DNA of 64,000 bases from positions 37,949-101,948 of the forward strand of contig USMC01000003.1 of assembly GCA_900555715.1 (NCBI GenBank), in the 5' to 3' direction. Source of the stretch: an uncultured Porphyromonadaceae bacterium. GTDB lineage: Bacteria; Bacteroidota; Bacteroidia; Bacteroidales; Muribaculaceae. Below are positions 1 to 7,277 of this stretch, piece after piece. Numbering within the stretch: the stretch's first letter is position 1; each line of letters starts with the position of its first letter. The notes under the pieces were generated by a model. The model had not been told where the DNA came from. It ran no database searches and saw only the letters and a list, made by a program, of their open reading frames with translations. A program made the translations under genes and the position numbers.

Positions 1-190
1 ACCCCAGGCATTTATCCTCTTCGGCGGTCTTGCCAAGAGCGGCGATCTGCTGATGCGTCCTCTGCGCGAAGCCATGGAAAAGAACATGCTCAGCGTTTTC
101 AAAGGCAAAGCTAAAGTTCTTCTTAGCGAGCTCAAGGAAGCCGACGCAGCAGTTCTTGGCGCCAGCGCCCTCGGCTGGGAAGCCAAATAA
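1..190 (+). CDS. ROK-family sugar kinase (glucokinase-like), C-terminal fragment
   Basis: Only the last 62 codons are present; the gene enters from the left edge and is read in frame from base 2 to a TAA at 188-190. The peptide contains an AFILFGGLAKSGD segment followed by LMRPLREAMEKNML and ends in ALGWEAK. This matches the C-terminal lobe of bacterial ROK glucokinases, where the glycine-rich FGGLA/GG segment closes over the nucleotide. Members phosphorylate glucose or other hexoses in the cytoplasm using ATP. The substrate cannot be read from this fragment, because the zinc-binding and sugar-contact residues lie outside the window. A clear hairpin terminator follows at 210-242. Confidence 0.8.
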   Translation, partial: PQAFILFGGLAKSGDLLMRPLREAMEKNMLSVFKGKAKVLLSELKEADAAVLGASALGWEAK

Positions 191-209
191 TGCGTCATGC
201 AAACTATCA

Positions 210-242
210 CCCCGTCTTGGTTCGCAAGGCGGGGATTTTTTG
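210..242 (+). terminator. Rho-independent terminator after the ROK kinase
   Basis: The arms CCCCGTCTT (210-218) and AAGGCGGGG (226-234) pair over 9 bp with one G:U, around a 7-nt loop, and are followed by a run of T. It lies 20 bp after the kinase stop. The opposite strand has no T-run, so it probably does not serve the convergent corA gene. Confidence 0.85.
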
Positions 243-244
243 TC

Positions 245-1165
245 TCATAACCAACGTATTCTGCGAAGAAGCGCATAAAGCATCGCCGAAAGAGTGAGCG
301 AGCCCATGATAATGAGCCAGAAAACGAAGGGATGGTCGCCGTAGCTGATCTCGACATTCATGCCGTAGAAGCTGGCAACAAGCGTCGGAACCATAAGGAC
401 GACCGAAACAGCCGTCATTTTCTTCATCACGGAGTTGACATTGTTCGAGATTATTGAAGCGAATGCATCCATGGTGCTTTCGAGAATGTCGCTGTATATT
501 TTTGCGGTAATGCCCGCCTGATGCAGCTCTATCTGCACATCTTCGACAAATCCGGCATCGCAGCGTTCGCCGTAGACGTTCTGCAGACGGTCGATGAGCA
601 TCTCATTACCTTGAATGGACGTATTGAAAAAAACAAGCGTGCGCTGAATCGCCAACATACGCAGAAGATCTTCGTTTCGGATATCCGACTCTGAATTCCG
701 TTCATTACGTATCACATGATTGTTGATGTCCCGGAGATATCTGAGATACCACGCCGCTGCCGAGTTAAGTATATGAAGAATAAAATCAGCCTCTGTACCG
801 ACAGCGATTCCACGGCTGCGGCTGTATGATATAAAATCGTCCAGCATCTCCGTCGTCCGGTGGCATACCGTCAGCAGAATATCTTTGTTCGTCATTATGC
901 TGATCGGAACAGTACCGTAAGGCATTTCGCCGTCGCGTGCCCGGAAAGGCACACGCAAGATGGTGAGACGCCATTCCCCCTCACGGTCGACTCGCGGACG
1001 TTCGTATATATCGGCAGCGCTTTCAAGAAAATCCCGGGGCACCCCGAGATTTTCGAGCATGAAATCCTCATCGTTTTTGTCGGGACATTGCACATTGATC
1101 CAGCAATGCGGCGACCACGCATCGCATTCTACAAAACCGTTGCTGTTCACCAGATACGTTTTCAT
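245..1165 (-). CDS. corA: CorA-family magnesium/divalent cation transporter
   Basis: This 306-residue protein is a normal length for the CorA/MIT family, which forms pentameric inner-membrane channels for Mg2+ (sometimes Co2+ or Ni2+). A soluble N-terminal domain (about 1-240), rich in charged helices, is followed by two C-terminal membrane segments. The family signature GMN (residues 268-270, in FYGMNVE) lies at the end of the first segment, and the protein ends in a short basic tail (LLRRIRWL). The gene begins 5 bp after the stop of gpmA on the same strand, so the two are probably co-transcribed. The start is ATG at 1165. Confidence 0.93.
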   Translation of the reverse strand: MKTYLVNSNGFVECDAWSPHCWINVQCPDKNDEDFMLENLGVPRDFLESAADIYERPRVDREGEWRLTILRVPFRARDGEMPYGTVPISIMTNKDILLTVCHRTTEMLDDFISYSRSRGIAVGTEADFILHILNSAAAWYLRYLRDINNHVIRNERNSESDIRNEDLLRMLAIQRTLVFFNTSIQGNEMLIDRLQNVYGERCDAGFVEDVQIELHQAGITAKIYSDILESTMDAFASIISNNVNSVMKKMTAVSVVLMVPTLVASFYGMNVEISYGDHPFVFWLIIMGSLTLSAMLYALLRRIRWL

Positions 1166-1170
1166 AGATG

Positions 1171-1857
1171 CTACAGCCAGTATTGTTTAACAATCCTGCA
1201 TCTATCGTCAAGTTCGAAGACCCACGGCGTTCCTGTAGGAATCTCAAGTGAAGTCACTTCATCTGGCGTCAAGCCGAGAAGCATCATGGCAAGTCCTCGC
1301 AGACTGTTGCCGTGCGCGACAACCATGACGTCGCCGTAATGTTCAAGAGCGGGAACGATCTTCTCTTCCCAAACGCAGCGCACACGCCCTATCGTCTGGC
1401 GCAGCGACTCTGCCAGCGGCAGTTCTCCGGCTGTCAGAGAGGCATAACGCGGGTCTTTTCCGGGAAAACGCGGGTCGTCAGGCGTCAGTGCCGGAGGCGC
1501 GGTGTCGTAGCTCCGCCTCCATATATGCACCTGCTCGTCGCCATATTTTTTTGCCGTAGCAGCCTTGTCAAGCCCCTGAAGAGCGCCATAATGACGTTCG
1601 TTAAGATGCCAGTCTTTCACCACCGGCACCCACTCGCGGTCCATTTCTGCAGCAGCAAGCTGAAGAGTGTGGATGGCTCGGCGGAGAAACGACGTAAAAT
1701 AGTACTCCGGCAGAATTCCCGCCGCGCGGACTTTTCTACCCGCCTCACGTGCCTCCTCACGACCTTTTTCTGTAAGATCAACATCGGTCCAGCCGGTAAA
1801 GAGATTGAGGCGGTTCCACTCGCTTTCGCCGTGACGTATCAAAATCAGATTTTTCAT
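1171..1857 (-). CDS. gpmA: 2,3-bisphosphoglycerate-dependent phosphoglycerate mutase
   Basis: A glycolytic enzyme interconverting 3- and 2-phosphoglycerate in the cytoplasm. The N-terminal LILIRHGESEWN motif carries the phosphoacceptor histidine. It is followed by FTGWTDVDLT, the ERHYGALQGLDK segment typical of the dPGM subgroup, and a C-terminal VVAHGNSLRG with the second catalytic histidine. I chose ATG at 1857 (MKNLILIRHGE, 228 residues). A longer frame running up to 1992 crosses the sigma-factor gene on the other strand and adds 45 residues with no family resemblance. At 228 residues it is slightly shorter than the usual 245-250 of GpmA but has all the active-site blocks. It is followed 5 bp later by corA and divergent from the ECF sigma gene. 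Confidence 0.93.
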   Translation of the reverse strand: MKNLILIRHGESEWNRLNLFTGWTDVDLTEKGREEAREAGRKVRAAGILPEYYFTSFLRRAIHTLQLAAAEMDREWVPVVKDWHLNERHYGALQGLDKAATAKKYGDEQVHIWRRSYDTAPPALTPDDPRFPGKDPRYASLTAGELPLAESLRQTIGRVRCVWEEKIVPALEHYGDVMVVAHGNSLRGLAMMLLGLTPDEVTSLEIPTGTPWVFELDDRCRIVKQYWL

Positions 1858-1903
1858 ATAAATCCAACAATCGCGCTTGCGGAATGTTTGATAAACAGAG
1901 CTC

Positions 1904-1934
1904 TTGCACGTGACAAATAATTGTATTAATTTTG
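1904..1934 (+). promoter_or_regulatory. Bacteroidetes-type promoter for the ECF sigma gene
   Basis: TTG (1904-1906), 20 bp, then TAATTTTG (1927-1934) fits the TTG / TAnnTTTG consensus of primary sigma promoters in this phylum. The -7 box ends only 2 bp before the first ATG at 1937. Transcription would therefore start at or within the first codons, implying a leaderless or nearly leaderless mRNA if the promoter is real. Confidence 0.6.
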
Positions 1935-1936
1935 TA

Positions 1937-2494
1937 ATGATGGAACAGCTTTCAGACAACGACCTCATCCTGCGGATGCGCAACGGCGACACCGGGGCGC
2001 TCGGCGTGCTGTATATGCGCTACTCAGCGGCTGTCAGTGAATTTGCATTCCGATTCATCCGCAACCGCGAAGAGGTTGCGGATATAACCCACAACATATT
2101 CTGCAAGCTATGGGACGAACGCAGCACACTCCATAATGTGTATGAGATGAAGGGCTATCTGTTCAGTATGACACGAAACGCCATCTTCAACGAACTGCGT
2201 CACCGCAAGGTCGTCTGCGAATGGGAGACAGAAGTAAAACTTACCGGAGACATTCATTGCGATGATACCGACAGTGCCATCTCAACGTCTGACCTGCTGG
2301 AGATGATAAATCTCCATATAGAACATATGCCCGATCTGCGGCGCCGCATCTTCTGCATGAGCAGATATGAAAACATGACTCACGCCGAGATTGCCGAAAA
2401 ACTCAACGTGAGCCAGAAAACGGTGGAATATCATATCGGCATAGCCCTCAAAGAGCTACGGAAACTCCTGAAGGTGATGCTTATTTTTGTTTAG
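1937..2494 (+). CDS. ECF-subfamily RNA polymerase sigma-70 factor
   Basis: A protein of about 185 residues with both ECF core domains. Region 2 is the YMRYSAAVSEFAFRFIRN to FCKLWDER stretch that binds core polymerase and the -10 element. Region 4 is a C-terminal helix-turn-helix (MTHAEIAEKLNVSQKTVEYH) that contacts the -35 element. The start is one of two adjacent ATGs (1937 or 1940); an upstream in-frame ATG at 1904 would put the promoter inside the gene. In Bacteroidales such factors normally sit directly before a FecR anti-sigma gene and a SusC gene with an STN domain. Here no FecR is adjacent; the only one is 17 kb away at 19731-20708. The 3' end overlaps the convergent FAD oxidoreductase gene by 14 bp. 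I infer that this is the regulator of the locus running leftwards from 21622. Confidence 0.9.
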   Translation: MMEQLSDNDLILRMRNGDTGALGVLYMRYSAAVSEFAFRFIRNREEVADITHNIFCKLWDERSTLHNVYEMKGYLFSMTRNAIFNELRHRKVVCEWETEVKLTGDIHCDDTDSAISTSDLLEMINLHIEHMPDLRRRIFCMSRYENMTHAEIAEKLNVSQKTVEYHIGIALKELRKLLKVMLIFV

Positions 2495-4304
2495 TCACCT
2501 CTTTTGGAAGTGCATTGTATTTCTGATTGTCAGGAAGATTATCCTTCGCCACTCCTTTTTTCATAAGACTGCGCAATTCCGGCAGATGGCAGCGGTATAC
2601 GTCGCGCGGACCGACACCATACTTGCGGCACAACGACGAAGCCATTCCTACAACCTCTCCCATCATGCCGCACGTGCGCATCAGCCTGACTGTTCCAAGA
2701 GCCACGTGCGTCACACTAATGTCGCGTCCGGCCATGAAAAGGTTATCGATATTGCGGGAATAGAGACAGCGGTATGGTACCGCATACGGCTCTATGCTCA
2801 CGTGATTCGTTGCAGAGATGAACTCTTCTCCTGGGAAAAGCGCGGAATTTCCAGGATCGGGGAAGTGAAGGTCTATCGTCCATGTGGTTGTGAAAGAAGC
2901 ATCCTCGTGAGACACCTGTTTGAGAATATCGTCCTGCTTGAGAATATAATCGCCCATAAGACGGCGCGACTCGCGCTTGCCGGCTATGTACGCCACCCAA
3001 TCGAGAGAACGGTCGGGAAACAGACCAAGCTTGTTGCGGATATAGCTCCAGTTGGTGTACACAACAAGCAGCCCATAGTCGCGGACTCTCTCGGCACAGT
3101 CGACCTGATGATAGCGCATACCGTTTTCCCACGTCCATTCTCCCATGCTCACCCGGCGGCAGCTTTCATCGTCGAGTTCAAGACCATAGCTGAACTCCGG
3201 AAAGGAAGCATTGCCATCGGCGGCTTTCCGGGTACGCCATTGCACGGAAGCGCCCATCGTCATACTGTCGGGACGTTCAGGCGCCATGCTCTCGCCGAAA
3301 TCGTCGCGGCATTCGCGTCCGTAGAGATAGTCGGCGCCTGCAAGATAGCCCACTGTTCCGTCGCCGGTGCAGTCGGCGAAAAGAGGTGCTTCAAAAAGAA
3401 AACGTTCACCGGTGACAATGTCTGTGGCAATAAGCGAGTCGATGTGTCCGTCGACAGCAAAAACCTCGTTCACATGACAGTTCATAAAAGACCTGATGTT
3501 CTTTTCCGAATCTATCCAGTCCTGCTTCTTCGAATCCTCATACCGCTCGGGCGTCTTGGCATTTCCTCCCCGACCGGGACCATACTCCTTGACAAGAGCT
3601 CCCACCGCCGGATAAGGACCTACATCGACAGCACCGCCCAGATGCACGCGCACCTCCGAACTGTTGTTCCCGCCGAATACAGGGCGGTCGTGAATGAGCG
3701 CTACCTTAGAGCCGAGACGCGCGGCACTCATCGCGGCACTCATGCCTGCGATACCTCCGCCTACTACGACAAAGTCGAATCTGCCGACGGCAACAGCCTC
3801 ATTCCGTGGACGACACATGTCGTCGGCAGGCACGTCGGTCTTGTCCGTTGTGAAATAGAGCGCATCGCAGCGTCCGTCAAAGCCCGTAAGGTCTTTAAGC
3901 GACACCGCCGCCTGCATGTCTTTTATAGCGACGGCGCCGGCATATTGCCATTCCCAGGCATTACCCTTGTCTCCCACCACATTTCGCAGACGCTTGCCGT
4001 CGACAGCGACAGCAAACGCGCCCGGTCCTTTTCCGGAATGCCATGGCGACGTCCAGTTATATGTCCGGACATAGACGTGGTACTTTCCCGGAGCAGGAAC
4101 GGAGATAACAGCAGAAGCGTCGGCTACCGGGCGCCCGAGACCATGCGCAATAAGATACGGCGAGCCCATCTGATCCATAAACTGCTGATCGACAGCCCAG
4201 CCGCCTTTATCGGCAAAACTTTCAGCCTCAACAAAAAAAGACTCGGCAAAAGCGGCAGTCGCGGATAGCGCAAGCGCGAATGTGATAAAAAATCTCATAT
4301 TCAT
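2481..4304 (-). CDS. Secreted FAD-dependent oxidoreductase with N-terminal carbohydrate-binding-like domain
   Basis: A 607-residue protein with a signal peptide (about 1-20, cleaved near ATAAFA). Residues 21-165 look like a jelly-roll or CBM-type module (FVEAESFADKGGW, YHVYVRTYNW). A Rossmann fold follows, with the dinucleotide motif VVVGGGIAGMSA (179-190), and then FGGNNSSEVRVHLGG and the C-terminal FMAGRDISVTHVALGTVR block of the FAD_oxidored (PF12831) family. Family members often occur in glycan loci with unproven reactions. The start ATG at 4304 overlaps the stop of the upstream transporter gene (ATGA), implying translational coupling; MRFF at 4298 is an alternative. It is the last gene of the locus, has no visible terminator, and overlaps the convergent sigma gene by 14 bp. 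The substrate is unknown. Confidence 0.8.
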   Translation of the reverse strand: MNMRFFITFALALSATAAFAESFFVEAESFADKGGWAVDQQFMDQMGSPYLIAHGLGRPVADASAVISVPAPGKYHVYVRTYNWTSPWHSGKGPGAFAVAVDGKRLRNVVGDKGNAWEWQYAGAVAIKDMQAAVSLKDLTGFDGRCDALYFTTDKTDVPADDMCRPRNEAVAVGRFDFVVVGGGIAGMSAAMSAARLGSKVALIHDRPVFGGNNSSEVRVHLGGAVDVGPYPAVGALVKEYGPGRGGNAKTPERYEDSKKQDWIDSEKNIRSFMNCHVNEVFAVDGHIDSLIATDIVTGERFLFEAPLFADCTGDGTVGYLAGADYLYGRECRDDFGESMAPERPDSMTMGASVQWRTRKAADGNASFPEFSYGLELDDESCRRVSMGEWTWENGMRYHQVDCAERVRDYGLLVVYTNWSYIRNKLGLFPDRSLDWVAYIAGKRESRRLMGDYILKQDDILKQVSHEDASFTTTWTIDLHFPDPGNSALFPGEEFISATNHVSIEPYAVPYRCLYSRNIDNLFMAGRDISVTHVALGTVRLMRTCGMMGEVVGMASSLCRKYGVGPRDVYRCHLPELRSLMKKGVAKDNLPDNQKYNALPKEVTKQK

Positions 4305-5683
4305 TCATCCTCGTCGGGACGACGCTTTTTATTGAACAGCGGCAGTATGAACGAAAGCACGGAAGCCCCGAGCCAGAAGAGACAGACGGGGAGAAAATCG
4401 TAGTGGCGCACACCGTCGACCATAGTGGAATGACCGTCAATAAGAATGCCTGAAGCGACATCCTGTATGCCTGCAGCGACGTAGGAGAAAATGCCGACAA
4501 GACCGAGCGCGGCACCTGTGGCGCGACGCGGCACTATGTCGATTGCCATGAGTCCGCCGAGGAAGCAGATGAGCACACCTATTGCGATTCCGAAGAGCAC
4601 CATTGCCAGAACGTTGACCCACAGTGCGTTTCCTCCGAAGAAGAAAATGGCGAGCGCTACGGAGTTGAGAACGCCGAAGATGAGAGCGGGAATCTTGCGG
4701 TCGCCTTTGAAAAGTTTGTCGGAGAACCAGCCGGAAAGAACAGTGCCAAGAATGCCGAGGAGGGCATTGATAGAGATGACCCATGTGGCAAGTTCCTGAG
4801 TGTAGCCTTTCTGCTCCTGAAGAAAGAGCATGCCCCAGCCGTTAATGGCATAGCGCGAGATATACATGAACGCGCTTGCAAGGGCGAGAATCCACACGGC
4901 AGGCGTGCGGAACACCATCTTCTGAATGTCGCCAGTCGACATGGCGGCGGTCTTCTTGCTCACTTTCTCATGCGACAGAGCCTCGACTGACGGCAGACCG
5001 TGAGCGCCGGGATGGTCGTGGAGATAGAAATATATGAGAACGCACCCGAGGATGCCGGCAATAGCGGAACCGAAGAACCCGGCGCGCCAGCTGAGAAGTC
5101 CCACAAGAGAGCCTACGAAGACGAACGACAGGAACTCGCCGAGATTGTGACTGGCGGAGAAGATGCCATAGTAAGTGCCGCGCTCCTTTAGCGAGAACCA
5201 GCGCGAAAGCGATATAATTGCAGGTGGCGCGCCCATCGACTGAGCCCAGCCGTTGAAGCCCCACATTACGGCGAAGCATATTGTCATCACCGTCGCCGGA
5301 ATCATTCCGGCGGTAAGCCCCATGACACCCATGACGGCATTGGCAAGCGCAGAGATGCACAGACCTGTGAACATGAAACGCTTGATGTTGCAGTGGTCTG
5401 CGACAAAACCGTTGACAAATTTGCCGACGGCATAGGTAAACAGAAGCGCCGAGCTTACTACACCGAGTTGCGTAGCGTTGAGTGTGCCCGAATCTATGAT
5501 AGGCTTCTTCATCACATTGAGACCGGTGCGGCACACATAATACAGACTGTAGCCGAGAGTGGCGGCGACAAAGCTCTGCATCCGCAGACGCTTATAATAT
5601 TTCTGCTGCTCTGCTTCCGAGGAGAACTCACGAGGTTCTGCCGCAGAGCTGATTGAATAGTAATTCTTAATTTTTGATAGCAT
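4301..5683 (-). CDS. OPA-family MFS transporter (GlpT/UhpT-like organophosphate:phosphate antiporter)
   Basis: A 460-residue protein with about 12 predicted membrane helices. Its hallmarks are those of the organophosphate:Pi antiporter family: a YSLYYVCRTGLNVMKK segment in helix 1, the GFNGWAQSMGAPP loop, the RWFSLKERGTYYGIFSASHN segment, and YISRYAINGWG in helix 7. The two substrate-phosphate arginines of E. coli GlpT (R45 and R269) have counterparts at R52 and R277. The family brings in glycerol-3-phosphate or hexose-6-phosphates in exchange for phosphate. In this locus, with two glycerophosphodiesterases, glycerol-3-phosphate is the most attractive substrate, though sugar phosphates cannot be excluded. 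The gene is 20 bp downstream of a sulfatase gene and overlaps the oxidoreductase start. Confidence 0.87.
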   Translation of the reverse strand: MLSKIKNYYSISSAAEPREFSSEAEQQKYYKRLRMQSFVAATLGYSLYYVCRTGLNVMKKPIIDSGTLNATQLGVVSSALLFTYAVGKFVNGFVADHCNIKRFMFTGLCISALANAVMGVMGLTAGMIPATVMTICFAVMWGFNGWAQSMGAPPAIISLSRWFSLKERGTYYGIFSASHNLGEFLSFVFVGSLVGLLSWRAGFFGSAIAGILGCVLIYFYLHDHPGAHGLPSVEALSHEKVSKKTAAMSTGDIQKMVFRTPAVWILALASAFMYISRYAINGWGMLFLQEQKGYTQELATWVISINALLGILGTVLSGWFSDKLFKGDRKIPALIFGVLNSVALAIFFFGGNALWVNVLAMVLFGIAIGVLICFLGGLMAIDIVPRRATGAALGLVGIFSYVAAGIQDVASGILIDGHSTMVDGVRHYDFLPVCLFWLGASVLSFILPLFNKKRRPDEDE

Positions 5684-5703
5684 ATTGTGTATGATAGTAC
5701 GTG

Positions 5704-7272
5704 TTACTTATTTTCTGCATCCGGGTCGAAATCGGTATCGTTTATCCATTTGTGCGGCGGTTGTTCGCCCGCACGGAAACGGTTGTAGAACTGTCTCGAT
5801 CCGCACATGTTCGGATAGCTGTCGAAAAGCTCTCCGCGACCTTCCATACGAGGGTCTCCTTCCTCTCTGAGCCTTGCTTCCATCTCTTCGGCGAGAGCGC
5901 TGCGCAACGAATCATATTCCGACTTCCCGACGAGATTGTCGATGCAGTCAGTGTCCCGGGAAATATCATAGAGTTCCTCTGCCCCGCGCCGACCCATCGA
6001 CAACTCCCAGAAACGGCGTGTCGCCGGGTCGAGGCGCGAGCGTATGATTGCCGTCTTCGTCGGCGAGCCGTCGACATCCATGTACCCTGTCGACGGATTG
6101 CCGGCAGGCCACCGCGAAGGCTCATAATTGCGGAGGTAGAGAAAACCATCGCGAACAATGCCGCGTATGGGATAGCCCTGATCGTCGGGACGTCCGGGGT
6201 CGTGACGCTCACGACCGAGAAGGACATACGGGCGCATAACTGCCGCCGTGTCCGCTCTCAGGAGAGGAATCAGCGACTGACCGCTCATGGGCATCATGCC
6301 GCAGCTATCGGGCTTGAGACCGACAGCCTCCATAATAGTCGGCGCGATATCCGAGAGACTAACATAATTGTCGTCAGCACGGCCTGGACTGACAATTCCG
6401 CCGGACCACATAATAGCGAGCGGCACATGACATGACGCCAGATATTCCTGCCCCTTGCAGCGCGGAAATGGCATACCATGGTCGGACGTGACAACGACAA
6501 TGGTGTTGTCGAGCTCGCCTACTGAATCGAGCATGGCGACAATGCGTCCGAGATGGCGGTCGAAATGTTCAATCTCGACAGCATAGTCGAGAATGTCTGT
6601 TCTTACAGTATCGTTGTCGGGCCAGTAAGCGGGCACTGAATCGATATCCTGCAGATGCTTGCCAAAACGCGCCGAAGAACCGTATTCATAGGAGCGGTGA
6701 GGCTCGCGGGCGCCGTACCAGAAACATATAGGGCTTTTATGATCCCAGCCCTTAAGATACTCGCCGAAATTGGCGGCATAGTCAATCTTATTGATTCCTT
6801 CTGTCGGCGGAACAAGCTTACGGCTATTGAATTTCTTTCCGGTAAGTTCCCTTTCCTTTCCGTCTGCTGTCAGGGCGATTCCAGGTCCCCAGCCCTTACC
6901 TGTATAGCCCGTATAATATCCGGCATCCTTCAAAGCCTCCGGAAATGAACAGATATCGCAGGGAAATTCAGGCCAATGATTTGCTGCCTCACGCAACTGC
7001 CATGAATTGCAGCCGGTGATGAAGCAGGCGCGCGATGGTGCCGACTTGGAATTGCACGTGAAGGCATTGCGGAACAGGATTCCCCTGGCGGCGATGCTGT
7101 CGAATGCGGGTGTGTGAACCCACGGAGTACCGTATGCGCCGGCATGCCCGGCATCGTCAGCCATGCATATCAGGATATTGGGCAAACGTTGCTGTGCGAG
7201 GGCGCTCAAAGAAAGACCGACACCACCGACAGCCGAGACGACCGCCGACGGTGTCAGACGTATGTTGCTCAT
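5704..7272 (-). CDS. Ser-type S1 sulfatase, N-sulfoglucosamine sulfohydrolase-like
   Basis: A secreted member of the alkaline phosphatase-like superfamily. An N-terminal signal region is followed by PNILICMADDAG with the metal-binding aspartates and by SAPSR (77-81 counted from this start). That is the S-x-P-S-R site whose serine must be oxidised to formylglycine by an anaerobic sulfatase-maturating enzyme. The PSRACFITG and YTGYTGKGWGPG segments resemble the heparan N-sulfatase-like branch, but the true substrate is not proven. I place the start at ATG 7272. A GTG at 7281 overlaps the upstream stop (GTGA) and would add three residues; both are plausible. It forms a tandem with the sulfatase at 7278-8813. 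Confidence 0.87.
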   Translation of the reverse strand: MSNIRLTPSAVVSAVGGVGLSLSALAQQRLPNILICMADDAGHAGAYGTPWVHTPAFDSIAARGILFRNAFTCNSKSAPSRACFITGCNSWQLREAANHWPEFPCDICSFPEALKDAGYYTGYTGKGWGPGIALTADGKERELTGKKFNSRKLVPPTEGINKIDYAANFGEYLKGWDHKSPICFWYGAREPHRSYEYGSSARFGKHLQDIDSVPAYWPDNDTVRTDILDYAVEIEHFDRHLGRIVAMLDSVGELDNTIVVVTSDHGMPFPRCKGQEYLASCHVPLAIMWSGGIVSPGRADDNYVSLSDIAPTIMEAVGLKPDSCGMMPMSGQSLIPLLRADTAAVMRPYVLLGRERHDPGRPDDQGYPIRGIVRDGFLYLRNYEPSRWPAGNPSTGYMDVDGSPTKTAIIRSRLDPATRRFWELSMGRRGAEELYDISRDTDCIDNLVGKSEYDSLRSALAEEMEARLREEGDPRMEGRGELFDSYPNMCGSRQFYNRFRAGEQPPHKWINDTDFDPDAENK

Positions 7273-7277
7273 TATTC

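Noticed and set aside
1858..1936. A minus-strand promoter for gpmA with TTTG and TATCAAAC at 20-bp spacing
   Set aside because: The downstream box lacks the TTTG half of TAnnTTTG, so the match is too weak to call.
1858..1992. N-terminal extension of gpmA up to 1992
   Set aside because: The added residues do not match phosphoglycerate mutases and lie over the start of the divergent sigma gene; MKNLILIRHGE at 1857 fits the family.
2487..4268. A 593-codon open frame on the plus strand opposite the FAD oxidoreductase gene
   Set aside because: Its translation has no family pattern and is rich in R, H and V as expected of an antisense frame in GC-rich codons; the minus-strand protein has a signal peptide and FAD motifs.
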